This document shows, piece after piece, positions 16,343-26,498 of a DNA stretch of 64,000 nt; position 1 is the first letter of the stretch; each line of letters starts with the position of its first letter. The DNA comes from Chlamydiae bacterium CG10_big_fil_rev_8_21_14_0_10_42_34. GTDB taxonomy: Bacteria; Chlamydiota; Chlamydiia; Chlamydiales; SM23-39. Position numbers and translations under genes: made by a program. The stretch lies in assembly GCA_002773795.1 (NCBI GenBank), contig PFAD01000013.1:22903-86902 (forward strand), in the 5' to 3' direction. The notes below the pieces were generated by a model. That model searched no databases. It saw nothing but the letters and a program-made list of their open reading frames with translations, and was not told the origin of the DNA.

Positions 16343-16690
16343 ATGCAAATCCCACCCATTCCACCAACAGGCAATCCTCTCGGCAGCTCTGGAGATCCAA
16401 CTGTAAAAGAGTTTAATCAGCTTTGGGATCAATGGTACGATCACCCTTCAAGAAAAACAGGGGAAGCGCTCTTAAATTTTATCAAAAAAAACCAAAGTCA
16501 CTTCGAACAATTAGCGAAAAATACTCCAGCGCCTCACCCGAAAGTTTCCATTAAAGATGCGTGTAGAACAGCTGAAGAGTATTTACAAGGCTGGATGAAT
16601 GATGGATGCGATCCAAATAAGACAACCCCACCCTCAGAATTTGTAAATGATATTGCTCTATGGATTAATTATGCAGGGCAAGGGAAATAA
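16343..16690 (+). CDS. Small hypothetical protein, 115 aa
   Basis: An excellent AAGGAG site precedes the ATG. The product starts with a Pro-rich segment (MQIPPIPPTGNPLG) and continues as a soluble, mostly helical protein with several Trp residues (LWDQWYD, YLQGWMND). There is no signal peptide or membrane segment, and I do not recognise it. The Pro-rich unstructured N-terminus without a Sec signal is a look shared by many chlamydial type III substrates, but this is only suggestive. It is convergent with rnz. Confidence 0.65.
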   Translation: MQIPPIPPTGNPLGSSGDPTVKEFNQLWDQWYDHPSRKTGEALLNFIKKNQSHFEQLAKNTPAPHPKVSIKDACRTAEEYLQGWMNDGCDPNKTTPPSEFVNDIALWINYAGQGK

Positions 16691-16697
16691 ACACTTT

Positions 16698-17603
16698 CTA
16701 TTTAGGGAATGGAAATTTCCTTAAATCATCAGCAACTAAAGTATTAGGAAAAATCGCTCTAGCTTCATCGCCAAGTAGTTCAGGATCTCTATAACGAGCT
16801 GAAAAATGGGTGAGGATTAACGTTTTAACTCCGGCCTCTTTTGCAATGAGCGCTGCCTGCTTTGCCGTCATATGGTGATATTCATTGGCCATGGCTCTGT
16901 CTTCATCTAAATACGTACTTTCACAAATAAGCACTTTTGCCCCTTTTGCAAGCTCAATTGCCTCGGAACATGGGCGAGTGTCTACCACATAGGAAAAGGT
17001 ATCACCCGGGCGGACATGACTTACTTCATCGAGCAAAACCCATCTGTCATCCACACAGATTTTTCCCTCTTTTTCAAGCTTCCTTACGCTTGGGCCCCCA
17101 ATGCCTAATTTTTTTAAATCCTCTTTATGAAATTTAATCGTATCGGGTTCAGTAATCCTCCAACCGATATTTTCAATGCCGTGATCTAAAAATTCAGCCT
17201 CAATCCGAAACTTTCCATCATCTTCAACAAGTCCGCCTTTTTTAACGGGGTGCTCTACAACATGGATATTTTCTTTATAGCTGCAGCAATAACGGAGCCT
17301 ATCGAAGAATTTCTTCCCACCCGCAGGATAATAACAATGAATAGGGTGGGTCACTTTGTCTAAATTAAGACGCATGAGCATGGAGCCAAGTCCTAAACAA
17401 TGATCCCCGTGGAAGTGACTGATAAAAATGCGGGTTACAACGGGAGGCGCTACATCAGCAAAGATAAACTGTCTTTGCGTCCCCTCTCCTGGATCAAAAA
17501 GGAGCCCTTCCCCATTCCAACGAACGAGATAAGCACCGTGATTTCGAAAACGGGTGGGTTGCTGACTTGAGCAGCCAAGAATGACAATATCTCGCACACT
17601 CAT
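16698..17603 (-). CDS. rnz: Ribonuclease Z, tRNA 3' processing
   Basis: A metallo-beta-lactamase-fold enzyme of about 301 residues with the zinc motif HFHGDH ([15 protein letters not shown]), a later [12 protein letters not shown], an ICESTYL Glu and HMT, and LTHFSARY near the end. RNase Z cleaves tRNA precursors after the discriminator base, which is needed here because CCA is not encoded in the tRNAs of this window. The ATG at 17603 ([10 protein letters not shown]) is chosen; an upstream ATG at 17660 would overlap the rhomboid gene. Confidence 0.93.
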   Translation of the reverse strand: MSVRDIVILGCSSQQPTRFRNHGAYLVRWNGEGLLFDPGEGTQRQFIFADVAPPVVTRIFISHFHGDHCLGLGSMLMRLNLDKVTHPIHCYYPAGGKKFFDRLRYCCSYKENIHVVEHPVKKGGLVEDDGKFRIEAEFLDHGIENIGWRITEPDTIKFHKEDLKKLGIGGPSVRKLEKEGKICVDDRWVLLDEVSHVRPGDTFSYVVDTRPCSEAIELAKGAKVLICESTYLDEDRAMANEYHHMTAKQAALIAKEAGVKTLILTHFSARYRDPELLGDEARAIFPNTLVADDLRKFPFPK

Positions 17604-17637
17604 AATTGAACCAGCTTTGTGAAAAATGCGCTTACGT

Positions 17638-18762
17638 TCATTTACAAACTCTTTGTGCAAAGTATTTGAAGCGAGCTAAAAATACGCCGATAAAAACACC
17701 TGCGATATGGGCTGTATTTGCAATATTTGGCGTAAAATTATGCGTTGTAAAGACCTGAATGAAAAATGCAACCAACTGAAGTGCAAAAATTGCAGCAATG
17801 AAAAAAAGGAGGAATAAAACAGTCGATTTATTTAATGGATACCCTTCCCAAGGAGCTATTTTTTCTCGCATCCAAATAAAGCCTGCAAGAGCTGTTACAA
17901 TTCCTGAATACCCGATAAAAAAAGGGCCACTCATCAAATACTGCAAAGTGTTCGTTCCAATCGCTGCAATCAAGGTAAAAAGGAGCATTCTAAAAGGGCC
18001 GATCCTTTGTTCTATTGGCCGGCCAAGATACCAAAGCCAAAGCATGTTAAACAAAATATGAAGGAGATCTCGGTGTAAGATAACAGGTGTAAAAAGGCGC
18101 CATATTTCTCCTTGACGGATGCTTGAAAAAAGGGGCCCTTCGCCCAATGACGTATCCGTCCCATCTATTTTGTTCACAACCCACTCGTAAGCCCCTTTCC
18201 AGTAGGAAGACTGATTTGCAGATTCTATTTCTTGAAGAAGCCCTGCTGGAGGTTGGTTACTCTGAGGATTTTGCGCTCCAAACTTTTCTAAGGACTCTTC
18301 TAATTGGGCAAATGCGGGAGGCAAATCGAACATGAATTGAGCCTGCATCGGCGTCATCAAAAATGCTTGTTCTGGAAAACCTTGCTTGCTCAACGGAATT
18401 TCTTGGAGCGTATTTAAGAAATAGACCATGCAGCAAAGCGCTATAAGGAAATTTGTTACAAAGTTTTTAAAGTGACGAGGAGGCAGCTCTTCTGCCAATT
18501 CCTCATTTGGATCAGTTGGCACAGGCTCCGGTTCAGGAATGGGAGCATCAAATTTAGAGTCCATCGGATTTTTCAAAAACTCATTGAGAAGATTTGTTGC
18601 CGTCTCCAATTTGTCTTCTTCATGGATCCAAATTTGGTAGGACATATGCCCAGTTCCTGCAGCAAAAGAGCCTTCACAATTATTCCCAATGCCAACATGC
18701 GTTAAGTACTGCGCAAAACGGCGGGCGTGATTTTCATTTGGAAAAGTGCCTATTGCTCGCAT
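17638..18762 (-). CDS. glpG: GlpG-like rhomboid intramembrane serine protease
   Basis: The first 70 residues match the cytosolic GlpG N-terminal domain ([20 protein letters not shown]). After a Pro/Glu-rich linker and a first helix comes a periplasmic insertion of about 90 residues, then the rhomboid core with [20 protein letters not shown], the catalytic Ser in [11 protein letters not shown] and the catalytic His in [10 protein letters not shown]. The ATG at 18762 overlaps the end of the nucleotidyltransferase gene by 13 bases. It cleaves transmembrane helices of unknown substrates. Confidence 0.9.
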   Translation of the reverse strand: MRAIGTFPNENHARRFAQYLTHVGIGNNCEGSFAAGTGHMSYQIWIHEEDKLETATNLLNEFLKNPMDSKFDAPIPEPEPVPTDPNEELAEELPPRHFKNFVTNFLIALCCMVYFLNTLQEIPLSKQGFPEQAFLMTPMQAQFMFDLPPAFAQLEESLEKFGAQNPQSNQPPAGLLQEIESANQSSYWKGAYEWVVNKIDGTDTSLGEGPLFSSIRQGEIWRLFTPVILHRDLLHILFNMLWLWYLGRPIEQRIGPFRMLLFTLIAAIGTNTLQYLMSGPFFIGYSGIVTALAGFIWMREKIAPWEGYPLNKSTVLFLLFFIAAIFALQLVAFFIQVFTTHNFTPNIANTAHIAGVFIGVFLARFKYFAQRVCK

Positions 18763-19241
18763 TTTTTTATCTTCTCTATGATTGCGGAAGTAGCCAACCC
18801 ATCGATTCTTTCGACGAGATGGAGCCTTCCTCCATTTATTTTCACAGTTTCTGCCTCTACGCAATGCGCCCCATATTCTACGCCATTTACATGGACATCG
18901 GGTTTAATTTTTGACAAAATCTCACAAGGATCTGTTTCCTCAAACCAAGTGACATAATCGACAAATTGCAAAGCAGCAAGCATCTCGAGCCGATACTTCA
19001 AAGAGATGATCGGACGCTCTTTGCTTTTATACTTTTGAATGGAGGCGTCAGAGTTCATGGCGACAATCAAGACATCAGCTTGTTTAGACGCCTCGTGAAT
19101 CATGAAGAGATGTCCCGCATGGATGAGATCAAAAGAACCGTTGAGCGTAGCAATTGTTAGATGACGCGCTCTTAACTCTGCTACCTTACTCTGTAGCAGC
19201 TCAGGTTCGATTAATTTCTCACTCAGCCAAACAGGTATCAT
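18750..19241 (-). CDS. HldE C-terminal-type (RfaE domain II) adenylyltransferase
   Basis: A single-domain 163-residue cytidylyltransferase-like protein with NGSFDLIHAGHLFMI (HxGH signature), VAMNSDASIQKYK, RPIISLKYRLEMLAAL and VNGVEYG, as in the second domain of HldE. The enzyme would transfer AMP to heptose-1-phosphate for LPS core synthesis. The kinase domain is absent, so a partner must exist elsewhere or the substrate differs. The ATG overlaps the lon stop by four bases, showing co-transcription with lon. Confidence 0.82.
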   Translation of the reverse strand: MIPVWLSEKLIEPELLQSKVAELRARHLTIATLNGSFDLIHAGHLFMIHEASKQADVLIVAMNSDASIQKYKSKERPIISLKYRLEMLAALQFVDYVTWFEETDPCEILSKIKPDVHVNGVEYGAHCVEAETVKINGGRLHLVERIDGLATSAIIEKIKKCEQ

Positions 19242-21748
19242 GCTCGTCTCCGAGAAGAGCTTTTTTTCGCCTGTTTTTTAAGGCGATTAATGTGAATTGA
19301 AAGTTTAGGAAAAGCGATCTTAAAGACATCGTCATAATATTCGACGAAATGGACCTCAATTCCTTTTTTCAAAAAGTCGGGAAGCTCATCATAATCGCGT
19401 AAATTCTCTTTCGGGAAAATCAATACATTGAGCTTTGATCTTCTCGCCGCAATTAGCTTTTCTTTTAAACCACCAATAGGGAGAACACGCCCAGTTAAAG
19501 TCAGCTCCCCAGTCATTCCCAAATTATTGCGAACAGGAGTATCTAACAATAACGACAACAAAGAAGTCGTCATTGTCACGCCTGCCGAAGGACCATCTTT
19601 AGGTGTTGCTCCTTCCGGAATGTGGAGATGGATTTGTGACTTTTCAAAAAATGGGAGATCTTTTGCATATCGAAGCACGCTGCTTTGCGCATAAGTCCAA
19701 GCAATTTGAGCCGACTCTTTCATCACATCGCCAGCTTGTCCGGTGAGCTTCATTTCAGTTTTTTCCGATGGATATTTAACCGCCTCGACATAAAGGGTCG
19801 CTCCACCAAGAGCAGTCCACGCAAGCCCAGTTGTCACGCCAACCGGGTTCACTTCGTAGTAGCGATCTGTTGTGAAAATCGGCTTACCGAGGAATGTGGA
19901 CAAATTCTTTTCCGCAACCACAACTTTTGAAGCTTTCCCTCGCGCAAATTTCACAGCAACTTTACGCATAATCTTTTTGATGTAATTTTCAAGACTTCGG
20001 ACACCCGCTTCGCGAGCGTATCCATTAATGATTTGCGCTAAGGCCCCATTTGTAAAGGAGATATTGCTTGCTTTTAACCCCATATTCTTCCGATTTCTCG
20101 GCACGAGGTATTTTTTCGCAATCTCAACTTTTTCAGCCTGGATATACCCTGAAAGTCGCAATATTTCCATCCGATCTTTTAAAGGCTCTGGAATTGTGTC
20201 TAAAACGTTCGCTGTTACAATGAACAAAACGTTTGAAAGATCACATCGAACATCAAGGTAGTGGTCTAAAAAGTCTTTATTTTGTTCTGGATCGAGCACT
20301 TCGAGCAGAGCCGATGCAGGATCTCCGTGGAAGCTTGATCCCATTTTATCGACTTCATCGAGCATGATGACAGGATTCATGGTTTGACAAGACTTGAGCG
20401 CTTGAATCATTTTACCTGGCATCGCACCAATGTAAGTGCGTCTGTGCCCTTTAATTTCCGCCTCATCGCGCATACCACCAACTGAAAATCGAAAAAACTT
20501 ACGATTCAATGCTCTCGCAACACTTTTCCCAATGCTCGTCTTTCCCACTCCAGGAGGGCCGACCAAGCAAATAATGCTCCCTTTCACACCACCTGTTAAC
20601 TTACCGACTCCAATGAACTCTAAAATTCGTTCTTTGATGTCTTTCAATCCATAATGGTCGTGCTCGAGAACTTTTTCCGCTTTTTTTATATCGTGAGTCT
20701 CTTTGCTATCCAGTCCCCAAGGAACAATGGTCAACCAATCGATATAGTTGCGCACAACCCCGTATTCAGCCGATTGGACCTCTAAAGTGGATAGTTTATC
20801 GAGCTCTTCACGAATTACTTTTAACGCCTCTTCTGGGATTTTTCTCTGTCTGATCCGCTCTTCAAACTTTTCGGTCTCGACAGTTTTGTCATCTTTTTCC
20901 ATCCCGAGTTCTTTTTTAATCGCCTTGAGCTGCTCGCGGAGGAAAAATTCGCGCTGCGTCTTAGAAATAGTCGCTTCGATTCTTTGGTTGATCGTACTTT
21001 GCAATCTGCTGATATCGAGCTCTTTTTTTAAAAGAAGTAGCGCCTTATCAATCCGTTTTTCGATTTCAAAAGTTTCAAGAACATCTTGGAGCTCTTCTCG
21101 CGTAGCCGTTGTCAAAGCAACAGCAAAGTCAGCAAGTCTTCCAGGTTCTGTAAAATCTGAGTGCCCTAAAAAGATTTGGAGCTCCTCTTTAAAGAGAGGA
21201 TTGAGCTTCAAAAGCTCTTTGATCGTTGTGATGATACTAATTGAATACGCTTTAAGCTCGCGAGAAAGACGTGCAAGAGGAGTGTCATCAAAATATTTGA
21301 CCTTTGCAAGCATGTGCTTGCTTCTCACCTGCTTTTCAATGACGACCCGTTTTTCCATATTCAATACGACTTGAGCGCCGCCTTGTTCCATTGGAATAAT
21401 TCTCAAAATACGGGCAACAACACCTACTTGGTACAAATCATCAAAACCAATTTTGTAGATATTGACATCTTCTTCATGAGTTAAAAAAAGACCGACACAC
21501 TTGTGCTCGCTCTTCGATATGATCTTGAGCACTTCGTAATATTCACCCGGCTCAATCACAATCGGAGCAGCCATTCCAGGGAAAAAGGGGCGTCGATTCA
21601 ATGGCATTATAAACAATTGATCGGGATACGGCATAGCAGGAATTAGAGCAGAACCCTTTATCGGAGCATCATCTTCATGCTCATCATGTTCGATGATCGA
21701 CTCCTCAGGAATAATCGGCTCTTCTTTTGGGGGTAAATCGTCTTTCAA
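19238..21748 (-). CDS. lon: ATP-dependent protease Lon
   Basis: An 836-residue LonA protein: N-terminal substrate domain (about 50-250), AAA+ module with Walker A GPPGVGKTS and Walker B VIMLDEVDKM, and the C-terminal protease with Ser in PKDGPSAGVTM and Lys in GGLKEKLIAARR. The first 45 residues are acidic and the last 20 are Lys/Arg-rich, both longer than in E. coli. It degrades damaged and regulatory proteins in the cytosol. It leads an operon with the HldE-like, rhomboid and rnz genes. Confidence 0.97.
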   Translation of the reverse strand: MKDDLPPKEEPIIPEESIIEHDEHEDDAPIKGSALIPAMPYPDQLFIMPLNRRPFFPGMAAPIVIEPGEYYEVLKIISKSEHKCVGLFLTHEEDVNIYKIGFDDLYQVGVVARILRIIPMEQGGAQVVLNMEKRVVIEKQVRSKHMLAKVKYFDDTPLARLSRELKAYSISIITTIKELLKLNPLFKEELQIFLGHSDFTEPGRLADFAVALTTATREELQDVLETFEIEKRIDKALLLLKKELDISRLQSTINQRIEATISKTQREFFLREQLKAIKKELGMEKDDKTVETEKFEERIRQRKIPEEALKVIREELDKLSTLEVQSAEYGVVRNYIDWLTIVPWGLDSKETHDIKKAEKVLEHDHYGLKDIKERILEFIGVGKLTGGVKGSIICLVGPPGVGKTSIGKSVARALNRKFFRFSVGGMRDEAEIKGHRRTYIGAMPGKMIQALKSCQTMNPVIMLDEVDKMGSSFHGDPASALLEVLDPEQNKDFLDHYLDVRCDLSNVLFIVTANVLDTIPEPLKDRMEILRLSGYIQAEKVEIAKKYLVPRNRKNMGLKASNISFTNGALAQIINGYAREAGVRSLENYIKKIMRKVAVKFARGKASKVVVAEKNLSTFLGKPIFTTDRYYEVNPVGVTTGLAWTALGGATLYVEAVKYPSEKTEMKLTGQAGDVMKESAQIAWTYAQSSVLRYAKDLPFFEKSQIHLHIPEGATPKDGPSAGVTMTTSLLSLLLDTPVRNNLGMTGELTLTGRVLPIGGLKEKLIAARRSKLNVLIFPKENLRDYDELPDFLKKGIEVHFVEYYDDVFKIAFPKLSIHINRLKKQAKKSSSRRRA

Positions 21749-21813
21749 ATTGACCTCATAAAAGGAATCTAGTTTATCACTCTTGCCACAAATGTAGCAA
21801 TGAACGCTTTATC

Positions 21814-22182
21814 TTAAGCGCACACTTTAGCTAATCGCCCTAATGCAACGGCGCTCAAGGCCAAGCCAAAATCTCTTAAGGCTATATCGTAATAAAATCC
21901 CAACGATAACAAGTTGAGAATGATCCAGAATAACCAAATTGCCGCGATGTTGGCAAAGATTTTTGGTTTAAAATAGACTCCAACACCTACGACAATTTCT
22001 GCAACTCCAGCAAGCATCATCAATGCAGACCCGTAGGGACTAAACATCGGAAGGATAAATTGATCCCAATCAACTAAGAGATCAAAAAATTTATCGAGTC
22101 CCGCCACAATAGGAATTACAACAAAAACAAACTTTAAAAGGTTGTACGCTTCCCGTGCATGACCTTTAGAAAATATTTCCAT
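21814..22182 (-). CDS. DoxX-like small membrane protein
   Basis: A 122-residue protein with four predicted helices, a conserved-looking IVAGLDKFFDLLVDWDQF start, GVAEIVVGVGVYFKP in the middle and FGLALSAVALGRLA at the end, typical of the DoxX/DUF4149-like group of four-helix membrane proteins. Function is not known; relatives are linked to redox or membrane homeostasis. It is one of three DoxX-like genes in this window (also 34036 and 56352). It is transcribed away from tsaB. Confidence 0.7.
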   Translation of the reverse strand: MEIFSKGHAREAYNLLKFVFVVIPIVAGLDKFFDLLVDWDQFILPMFSPYGSALMMLAGVAEIVVGVGVYFKPKIFANIAAIWLFWIILNLLSLGFYYDIALRDFGLALSAVALGRLAKVCA

Positions 22183-22249
22183 GAACCCATCCTCTCTTAA
22201 TATTTCTTTTTAAAGGGAAGAAATTCATCGGTCAAGTAGAATATCTGTC

Positions 22250-22804
22250 ATGAGAACTCTCATTATCGAAACAAGCACCGAAAAAGGGCTCATTCTCCTT
22301 TCAGAAAATGGCGCACCTCTTCGCTCAAAAGCACTTAGTGGCGGAGCGCAACTTTCCAAAACACTCGCCCAAGAAGTAAGCAATCTTTTGAACGGAGAAA
22401 TCCCCCAATCAGTAGCCGTTGGAACAGGACCTGGCTCATACACTGGGATTCGCGTTGGCGCAGCGCTTGCAAAAGCCCTAAGCTATGGATGGAAAGTCCC
22501 CCTTATCGGATTTTGTAGTCTTAACTCATTTGGGGAAGGTGTAGTCTTAGTCGATGCTCGCATGGGCGGGTTTTATGCCCTTTTAGACAAAGAACCTATT
22601 TTAATTTCACCCACTGATCCGCGGCTTCAAAATATTTCTTACATTACGTCGCCCCATCCCGAAATCATCAAAAAACGCCTTACGACAAATGCCGTTTATC
22701 GGGAAAGCGCACCCAATCCTAAGATCGTGGCAGAACTTGTTTATACACTCTTCTTAGAAGATAAAAATACCCCTCTTGAGCTAACTTATCTTTCATCTCC
22801 TTGA
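22250..22804 (+). CDS. tsaB: tRNA t6A biosynthesis protein TsaB
   Basis: The ASKHA-fold N-terminal half begins MRTLIIETSTEKGLILL and includes GTGPGSYTGIRVGAALAKAL, the family signature. At 184 residues it is shorter than E. coli TsaB (231), lacking part of the C-terminal lobe. With TsaD and TsaE it makes threonylcarbamoyl-adenosine at position 37 of ANN-decoding tRNAs. It is followed by rpsU and dnaJ, an order I recall from Chlamydia. Confidence 0.9.
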   Translation: MRTLIIETSTEKGLILLSENGAPLRSKALSGGAQLSKTLAQEVSNLLNGEIPQSVAVGTGPGSYTGIRVGAALAKALSYGWKVPLIGFCSLNSFGEGVVLVDARMGGFYALLDKEPILISPTDPRLQNISYITSPHPEIIKKRLTTNAVYRESAPNPKIVAELVYTLFLEDKNTPLELTYLSSP

Positions 22805-22866
22805 AGAAAACCTCAAGAACGTTTAAAATGGATTCTCATTAACAAAATTAACGAGGTAACTGGAAA

Positions 22867-23061
22867 ATGCCAAGTGTAAAGGTACGTATCGGCGAACCGA
22901 TCGACAAAGCTCTTCGCGCGCTCAAGAAAAAACTTGATAAAGAAGGAATCATGAAGGCTGCTAAAGCTCACCGATTCTATGACAAGCCATCTGTAAAAAG
23001 CCGGCTAAAATCTAAAGCTGCTACGAAACGCACCAAAACAGCGATTCGCAGAGGATACTAG
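22867..23061 (+). CDS. rpsU: 30S ribosomal protein S21
   Basis: A 64-residue basic protein beginning [21 protein letters not shown], with the bS21 pattern [18 protein letters not shown] and a Lys/Arg-rich C-terminus ([11 protein letters not shown]). It helps the 30S subunit select mRNA near the anti-Shine-Dalgarno region. Its TAG stop overlaps the GTG start of dnaJ. Confidence 0.95.
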   Translation: MPSVKVRIGEPIDKALRALKKKLDKEGIMKAAKAHRFYDKPSVKSRLKSKAATKRTKTAIRRGY

Positions 23062-24233
23062 TGGCTAAAGATTTCTACGCCACCTTGGGACTTTCGCGCG
23101 ATGCCAGTCCCGAAGAGATTAAAAAAGCCTACCGAAAAAAGGCGCTTGAGCACCACCCTGACAGAAATCAGGGCAATCCTAAAGCCGAAGCGCAGTTCAA
23201 GTTGGTTTCTGAAGCTTATGAAGTTTTAAGCGATGAAAACCGACGACGCGTCTACGATCAATACGGAGAAGAGGGTTTAAGCGGCGCTGGCATGGGCGGC
23301 GGTGGAGGCGGAGGCTTTCCTGGTGGATTTTCATCCATGGAAGAGGCTCTTCGTACCTTCATGGGTGCATTTGGCGGCCGTAGTGGAGGCGGAGAATCTG
23401 TCTTCGACTCATTTTTTGGCGGTGGCGGTGGCTATGAAGAAGAAAGTGCAGCTCGCAAAGGAGCTAGCAAAAAAGCCACGGTTAGAGTCACATTTGAAGA
23501 GGCTGCTCGCGGAACTGAAAAAGAACTTGCGATTCTCAACTATGTTACCTGTGAACCGTGCAGCGGTTCTGGCGCAAAGTCAAGAAATGGGATAAAAACC
23601 TGCTCTACCTGTCAAGGGAAAGGACAAGTTTACCAAAGTCGTGGCTTTTTCAGCATGTCATCAGCATGTCCCCACTGTGGCGGTGCAGGGCAAGTGATTA
23701 CAGACCCTTGCAAAACGTGTGGTGGAGCAGGCAGAACAAAAGAAAAACAGCGAATCAAAGCGCGCATTCCAGCAGGTGTCGATAGTGGCATGCGGCTAAA
23801 AATGAGCGGTTATGGCGACGCAGGTGAAGCAGGCGGACCTCCGGGAGATCTTTACGTCTATATCGAAGTAGAGAAACACGAAGCGTTTACCCGTGAAGGC
23901 GACGATGTCTATTTAGAGTTACCCATCACTTTTACAGAAGCTGCATTAGGGGCTAAAAAAGAGATCCCAACTCCCCTTAACGAACAAGTACGGATCCAAA
24001 TTCCTGAGGGGACACAAAACGGAAAGCTTTTACGCGTAAATGGCAAAGGGTTTCCTAATGTCCACGGCCAAGGCCATGGAGATTTGCTCGTTCGTGTTTT
24101 GGTAGAAACGCCTGTAAGATTGAGCGAAAAGCAAAAAGAGTTACTCCGCTCATTTGAAGGGTTGGAATCTCCCCAAAACCATCCCAGAAAGAAAACTTTT
24201 TTAGAAAAACTTAAGGTTTTTTTTTCGGATTAG
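23061..24233 (+). CDS. dnaJ: Chaperone DnaJ
   Basis: Residues 1-70 are a J domain with the HPD tripeptide (EHHPDRNQ), followed by a Gly/Phe-rich linker ([12 protein letters not shown]), four CxxCxGxG zinc-binding repeats ([32 protein letters not shown]), and the two C-terminal substrate-binding barrels. The GTG start shares one base with the rpsU TAG stop, so translation is probably coupled by reinitiation. It stimulates DnaK ATPase and delivers unfolded proteins. Confidence 0.97.
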   Translation: MAKDFYATLGLSRDASPEEIKKAYRKKALEHHPDRNQGNPKAEAQFKLVSEAYEVLSDENRRRVYDQYGEEGLSGAGMGGGGGGGFPGGFSSMEEALRTFMGAFGGRSGGGESVFDSFFGGGGGYEEESAARKGASKKATVRVTFEEAARGTEKELAILNYVTCEPCSGSGAKSRNGIKTCSTCQGKGQVYQSRGFFSMSSACPHCGGAGQVITDPCKTCGGAGRTKEKQRIKARIPAGVDSGMRLKMSGYGDAGEAGGPPGDLYVYIEVEKHEAFTREGDDVYLELPITFTEAALGAKKEIPTPLNEQVRIQIPEGTQNGKLLRVNGKGFPNVHGQGHGDLLVRVLVETPVRLSEKQKELLRSFEGLESPQNHPRKKTFLEKLKVFFSD

Positions 24234-25051
24234 TCCGCAGGTTCACGTAGATATTTAACGAACCTGTGGATATTCACATCTTCGACCTTATTCATCCCTG
24301 CATACTTCATTTTCCAATGATCCACACTTCCCCCCCACCATTTTTGAAGGCGCGGGATCTTTTGATTGAGTAGAAAATGTTCATCTCGCAACGTGTAGTG
24401 ATTGATCCTTAAAGGCGAAAGCTCAACAGTTGGAGAAAGTCTCCCCTCAAACCGAACTTCGGCCATGTTTACCTGATAAAACTCATCTCGATAAATCATT
24501 GAATGGGGATTGTCACATCCTAAAACGCGCTCAGGCCTTACAATGCTTTTCACATGGTGATTGATCCCCTGCTCTACAGGCATTTTTAAGTTCAACGTTT
24601 CTATTAACAGCTTGTCCTTAGGAATTTTCCCAACGTTTGCTGTTCCAAAAACTTGCCAATTCACTCCAACACCACCATATTTTTCAAACCTTTCAAGCTG
24701 ATCCAAGATGTGGCCATCTTCCGAAAAGAGAAACTCATCCACGTCGATGATCGCAAGCCACTTCACATGTCCTTTTGCCAGAAAAATTGCCCTTTCGTAG
24801 GCCAAACATTGAAGCTCATTCCACTCAAAAATCTCACTGTGCTCAATTGGCCATGAAATCAGCTCAACAATCCCCTTTGCAAGATAAGGTTCCAACACAC
24901 TTTTTGGGTGATCGTTACTTAAATTATCGAATAGATAGAAGCGCTCAACACCCATTAAAAGGTGAAAATCAATCCACTCCTTTAGAAAGGGGGCTTCATT
25001 TCGAAAAATGGCAGCTATAGCTATACCGAAATAACCTGAAGAAAATGACAT
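24230..25051 (-). CDS. Glycosyltransferase family 92-like (DUF23) protein
   Basis: A 273-residue protein that starts with [20 protein letters not shown] and contains [10 protein letters not shown] and [12 protein letters not shown], the GT-A fold pattern with a DxD-type metal site, typical of the GT92/DUF23 group. A later [11 protein letters not shown] is also characteristic. There is no membrane segment. It probably adds a sugar to a surface glycan or to LPS. It is convergent with dnaJ, overlapping its 3' end by 4 bases. Confidence 0.78.
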   Translation of the reverse strand: MSFSSGYFGIAIAAIFRNEAPFLKEWIDFHLLMGVERFYLFDNLSNDHPKSVLEPYLAKGIVELISWPIEHSEIFEWNELQCLAYERAIFLAKGHVKWLAIIDVDEFLFSEDGHILDQLERFEKYGGVGVNWQVFGTANVGKIPKDKLLIETLNLKMPVEQGINHHVKSIVRPERVLGCDNPHSMIYRDEFYQVNMAEVRFEGRLSPTVELSPLRINHYTLRDEHFLLNQKIPRLQKWWGGSVDHWKMKYAGMNKVEDVNIHRFVKYLREPAD

Positions 25052-25083
25052 GGATAAAACTATCCATTATAAGAGCCCAAAAG

Positions 25084-25413
25084 TCAAACCGACTTTTTGG
25101 CATTATCGAGATCTTGGCCAAGCTTTTGAGCAGCATCAGAATTTTCTGGAGATTTTTGAAAAACGGAATAATCTTTAGAGATCTCTTCGTTTTGTTTTTC
25201 AAGCTCGCTTCTCATAAGTCCCCTTGCTGTCTCATTGAGAATCTGCATAGCCCGATCCATTACATCTTTAAACTCTTCTCTTTGGTAAGGATTTTGAGAT
25301 TTGGTGTATTGATCAAGCGCCCTTTTAAAAAGATCGGCACTTTGCTTATATTCTTGTTCATACAACTTTTTGTCGTGCGGATTGATTGGACCTAAGCCAG
25401 AAACATCAGACAT
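25084..25413 (-). CDS. Small helical hypothetical protein, 109 aa
   Basis: The ATG at 25413 (MSDVSGLGPINPHDKKLY) has a GGGAGG site seven bases upstream; the longer frame to 25443 has none. The product is polar, almost all alpha-helix by composition, with charged heptad-like runs (RSELEKQNEEISKDYSVF). The size and helical character would suit a small secretion-associated protein, but there is no motif to support it. It is divergent from the porin-like gene. Confidence 0.6.
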   Translation of the reverse strand: MSDVSGLGPINPHDKKLYEQEYKQSADLFKRALDQYTKSQNPYQREEFKDVMDRAMQILNETARGLMRSELEKQNEEISKDYSVFQKSPENSDAAQKLGQDLDNAKKSV

Positions 25414-25472
25414 AACATCCTCCCTTTCTTCTGTCCTTGCCAAAAATGCACGAAAAGATAAATAAAAATATT

Positions 25473-26498
25473 ATGAATACGTATGTTTGGTTCCTTTTAT
25501 TAACCCCCTTTCTTCTGTTTTCTCAGTCTCCTCAAGACAACCCAACTCCTGGACAAATTGAGGTACAACTTCAAGATGCCGAAGCAGAATTTCAAAGAGC
25601 TCTAAAACTTTTCAGCCCTTGGTATACAGGCCCCTTAATCACACCTGGCGCCTCGATGATGCCTCCTGGAAACGGCAATACCCAGCCCTACCTATTTGTG
25701 ATCGATAATTACGCAGCCTTTAACAAGGATCGCAAATCGATTGCGCTTGAAAACAACCTAATACAACTCAAAGGGACAGCAAACGTTCAAACTGGCATTA
25801 CAGATAATTTTGATATCAATGTGAGCTTTTCAGGGATTAGTAACTGGCAAAACGGACATCATGGAGGGGGCTTTGGAGATATCGGCGTGACGGGAGGCTT
25901 TTTAATTAACAAGCAAACGCTCTACGCTCCTGCCGTAAAGCTTACAATTTCAGAAACCTTTCCAACGGGAAGCTACAAAAGCTTAAACAACAACGGCCTA
26001 AACTTAAGCGCAACAGGTGCCGGCGCCTATTCAACCCAATTTGGCCTTGGATTTTCGAAGGTGATCCTCTGGGCAACTGAGCATCCGATGAATGTGCGCT
26101 GCTTTTTTGGCTATCAACTATCAACTGTTGTTAACGTAAAAGGGTTTCATGCGTACGGTGGCGGCTTTGGATGTAATGGCAAAGTGAAACCTGGAAATAC
26201 CTTTAGCGCTGACTTTGGCTATGAGTATAGCTTCAACGAAAACTGGGTCGCAGCACTAGATGTTGTCTACAGCGCAACAAATCGGACCAAATTTCACGGG
26301 AACGCAGGACTTACTGCCTCTGGCACCCCAGCATCATCTGGCTCAGGATATAGTGACAACTTAAGCTTTGCTCCCGCCATAGAATATAATTGGAGCCCTA
26401 AACTTGGACTGATTGCTGGAGGTTGGTTCTCTGTCTATGGGCGCAACAGCTCAAAGTACGCAGCAGGAATCATCAGCTTAACGATTAGTTATCCTTAA
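25473..26498 (+). CDS. Outer-membrane porin-like transporter (MetA phenol-degradation family-like)
   Basis: The ATG at 25473 gives a signal peptide (MNTYVWFLLLTPFLLFSQ) followed by a protein rich in alternating hydrophobic/polar strands and Gly/Asn/Ser. It contains NFDINVSFSGI, GFGDIGVTGGF, ISETFPTGSY and a final strand ending in ITISYP-like LTISYP, a typical beta-barrel end. The DIGVTGGF...FPTGSY arrangement is that of the Phenol_MetA_deg outer-membrane family. It may import small hydrophobic compounds or serve as a surface antigen. The gene is convergent with the hydrolase gene and overlaps it by 14 bases. Confidence 0.75.
   Translation: MNTYVWFLLLTPFLLFSQSPQDNPTPGQIEVQLQDAEAEFQRALKLFSPWYTGPLITPGASMMPPGNGNTQPYLFVIDNYAAFNKDRKSIALENNLIQLKGTANVQTGITDNFDINVSFSGISNWQNGHHGGGFGDIGVTGGFLINKQTLYAPAVKLTISETFPTGSYKSLNNNGLNLSATGAGAYSTQFGLGFSKVILWATEHPMNVRCFFGYQLSTVVNVKGFHAYGGGFGCNGKVKPGNTFSADFGYEYSFNENWVAALDVVYSATNRTKFHGNAGLTASGTPASSGSGYSDNLSFAPAIEYNWSPKLGLIAGGWFSVYGRNSSKYAAGIISLTISYP

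Noticed and set aside
17604..17660. Longer start of rnz at 17660
   Set aside because: It would overlap the rhomboid gene, and the family N-terminus (VRDIVILG) fits the ATG at 17603.
20748..21374. 208-residue plus-strand frame rich in Ser/Arg
   Set aside because: It is fully antisense to lon and shows the composition of a shadow frame.
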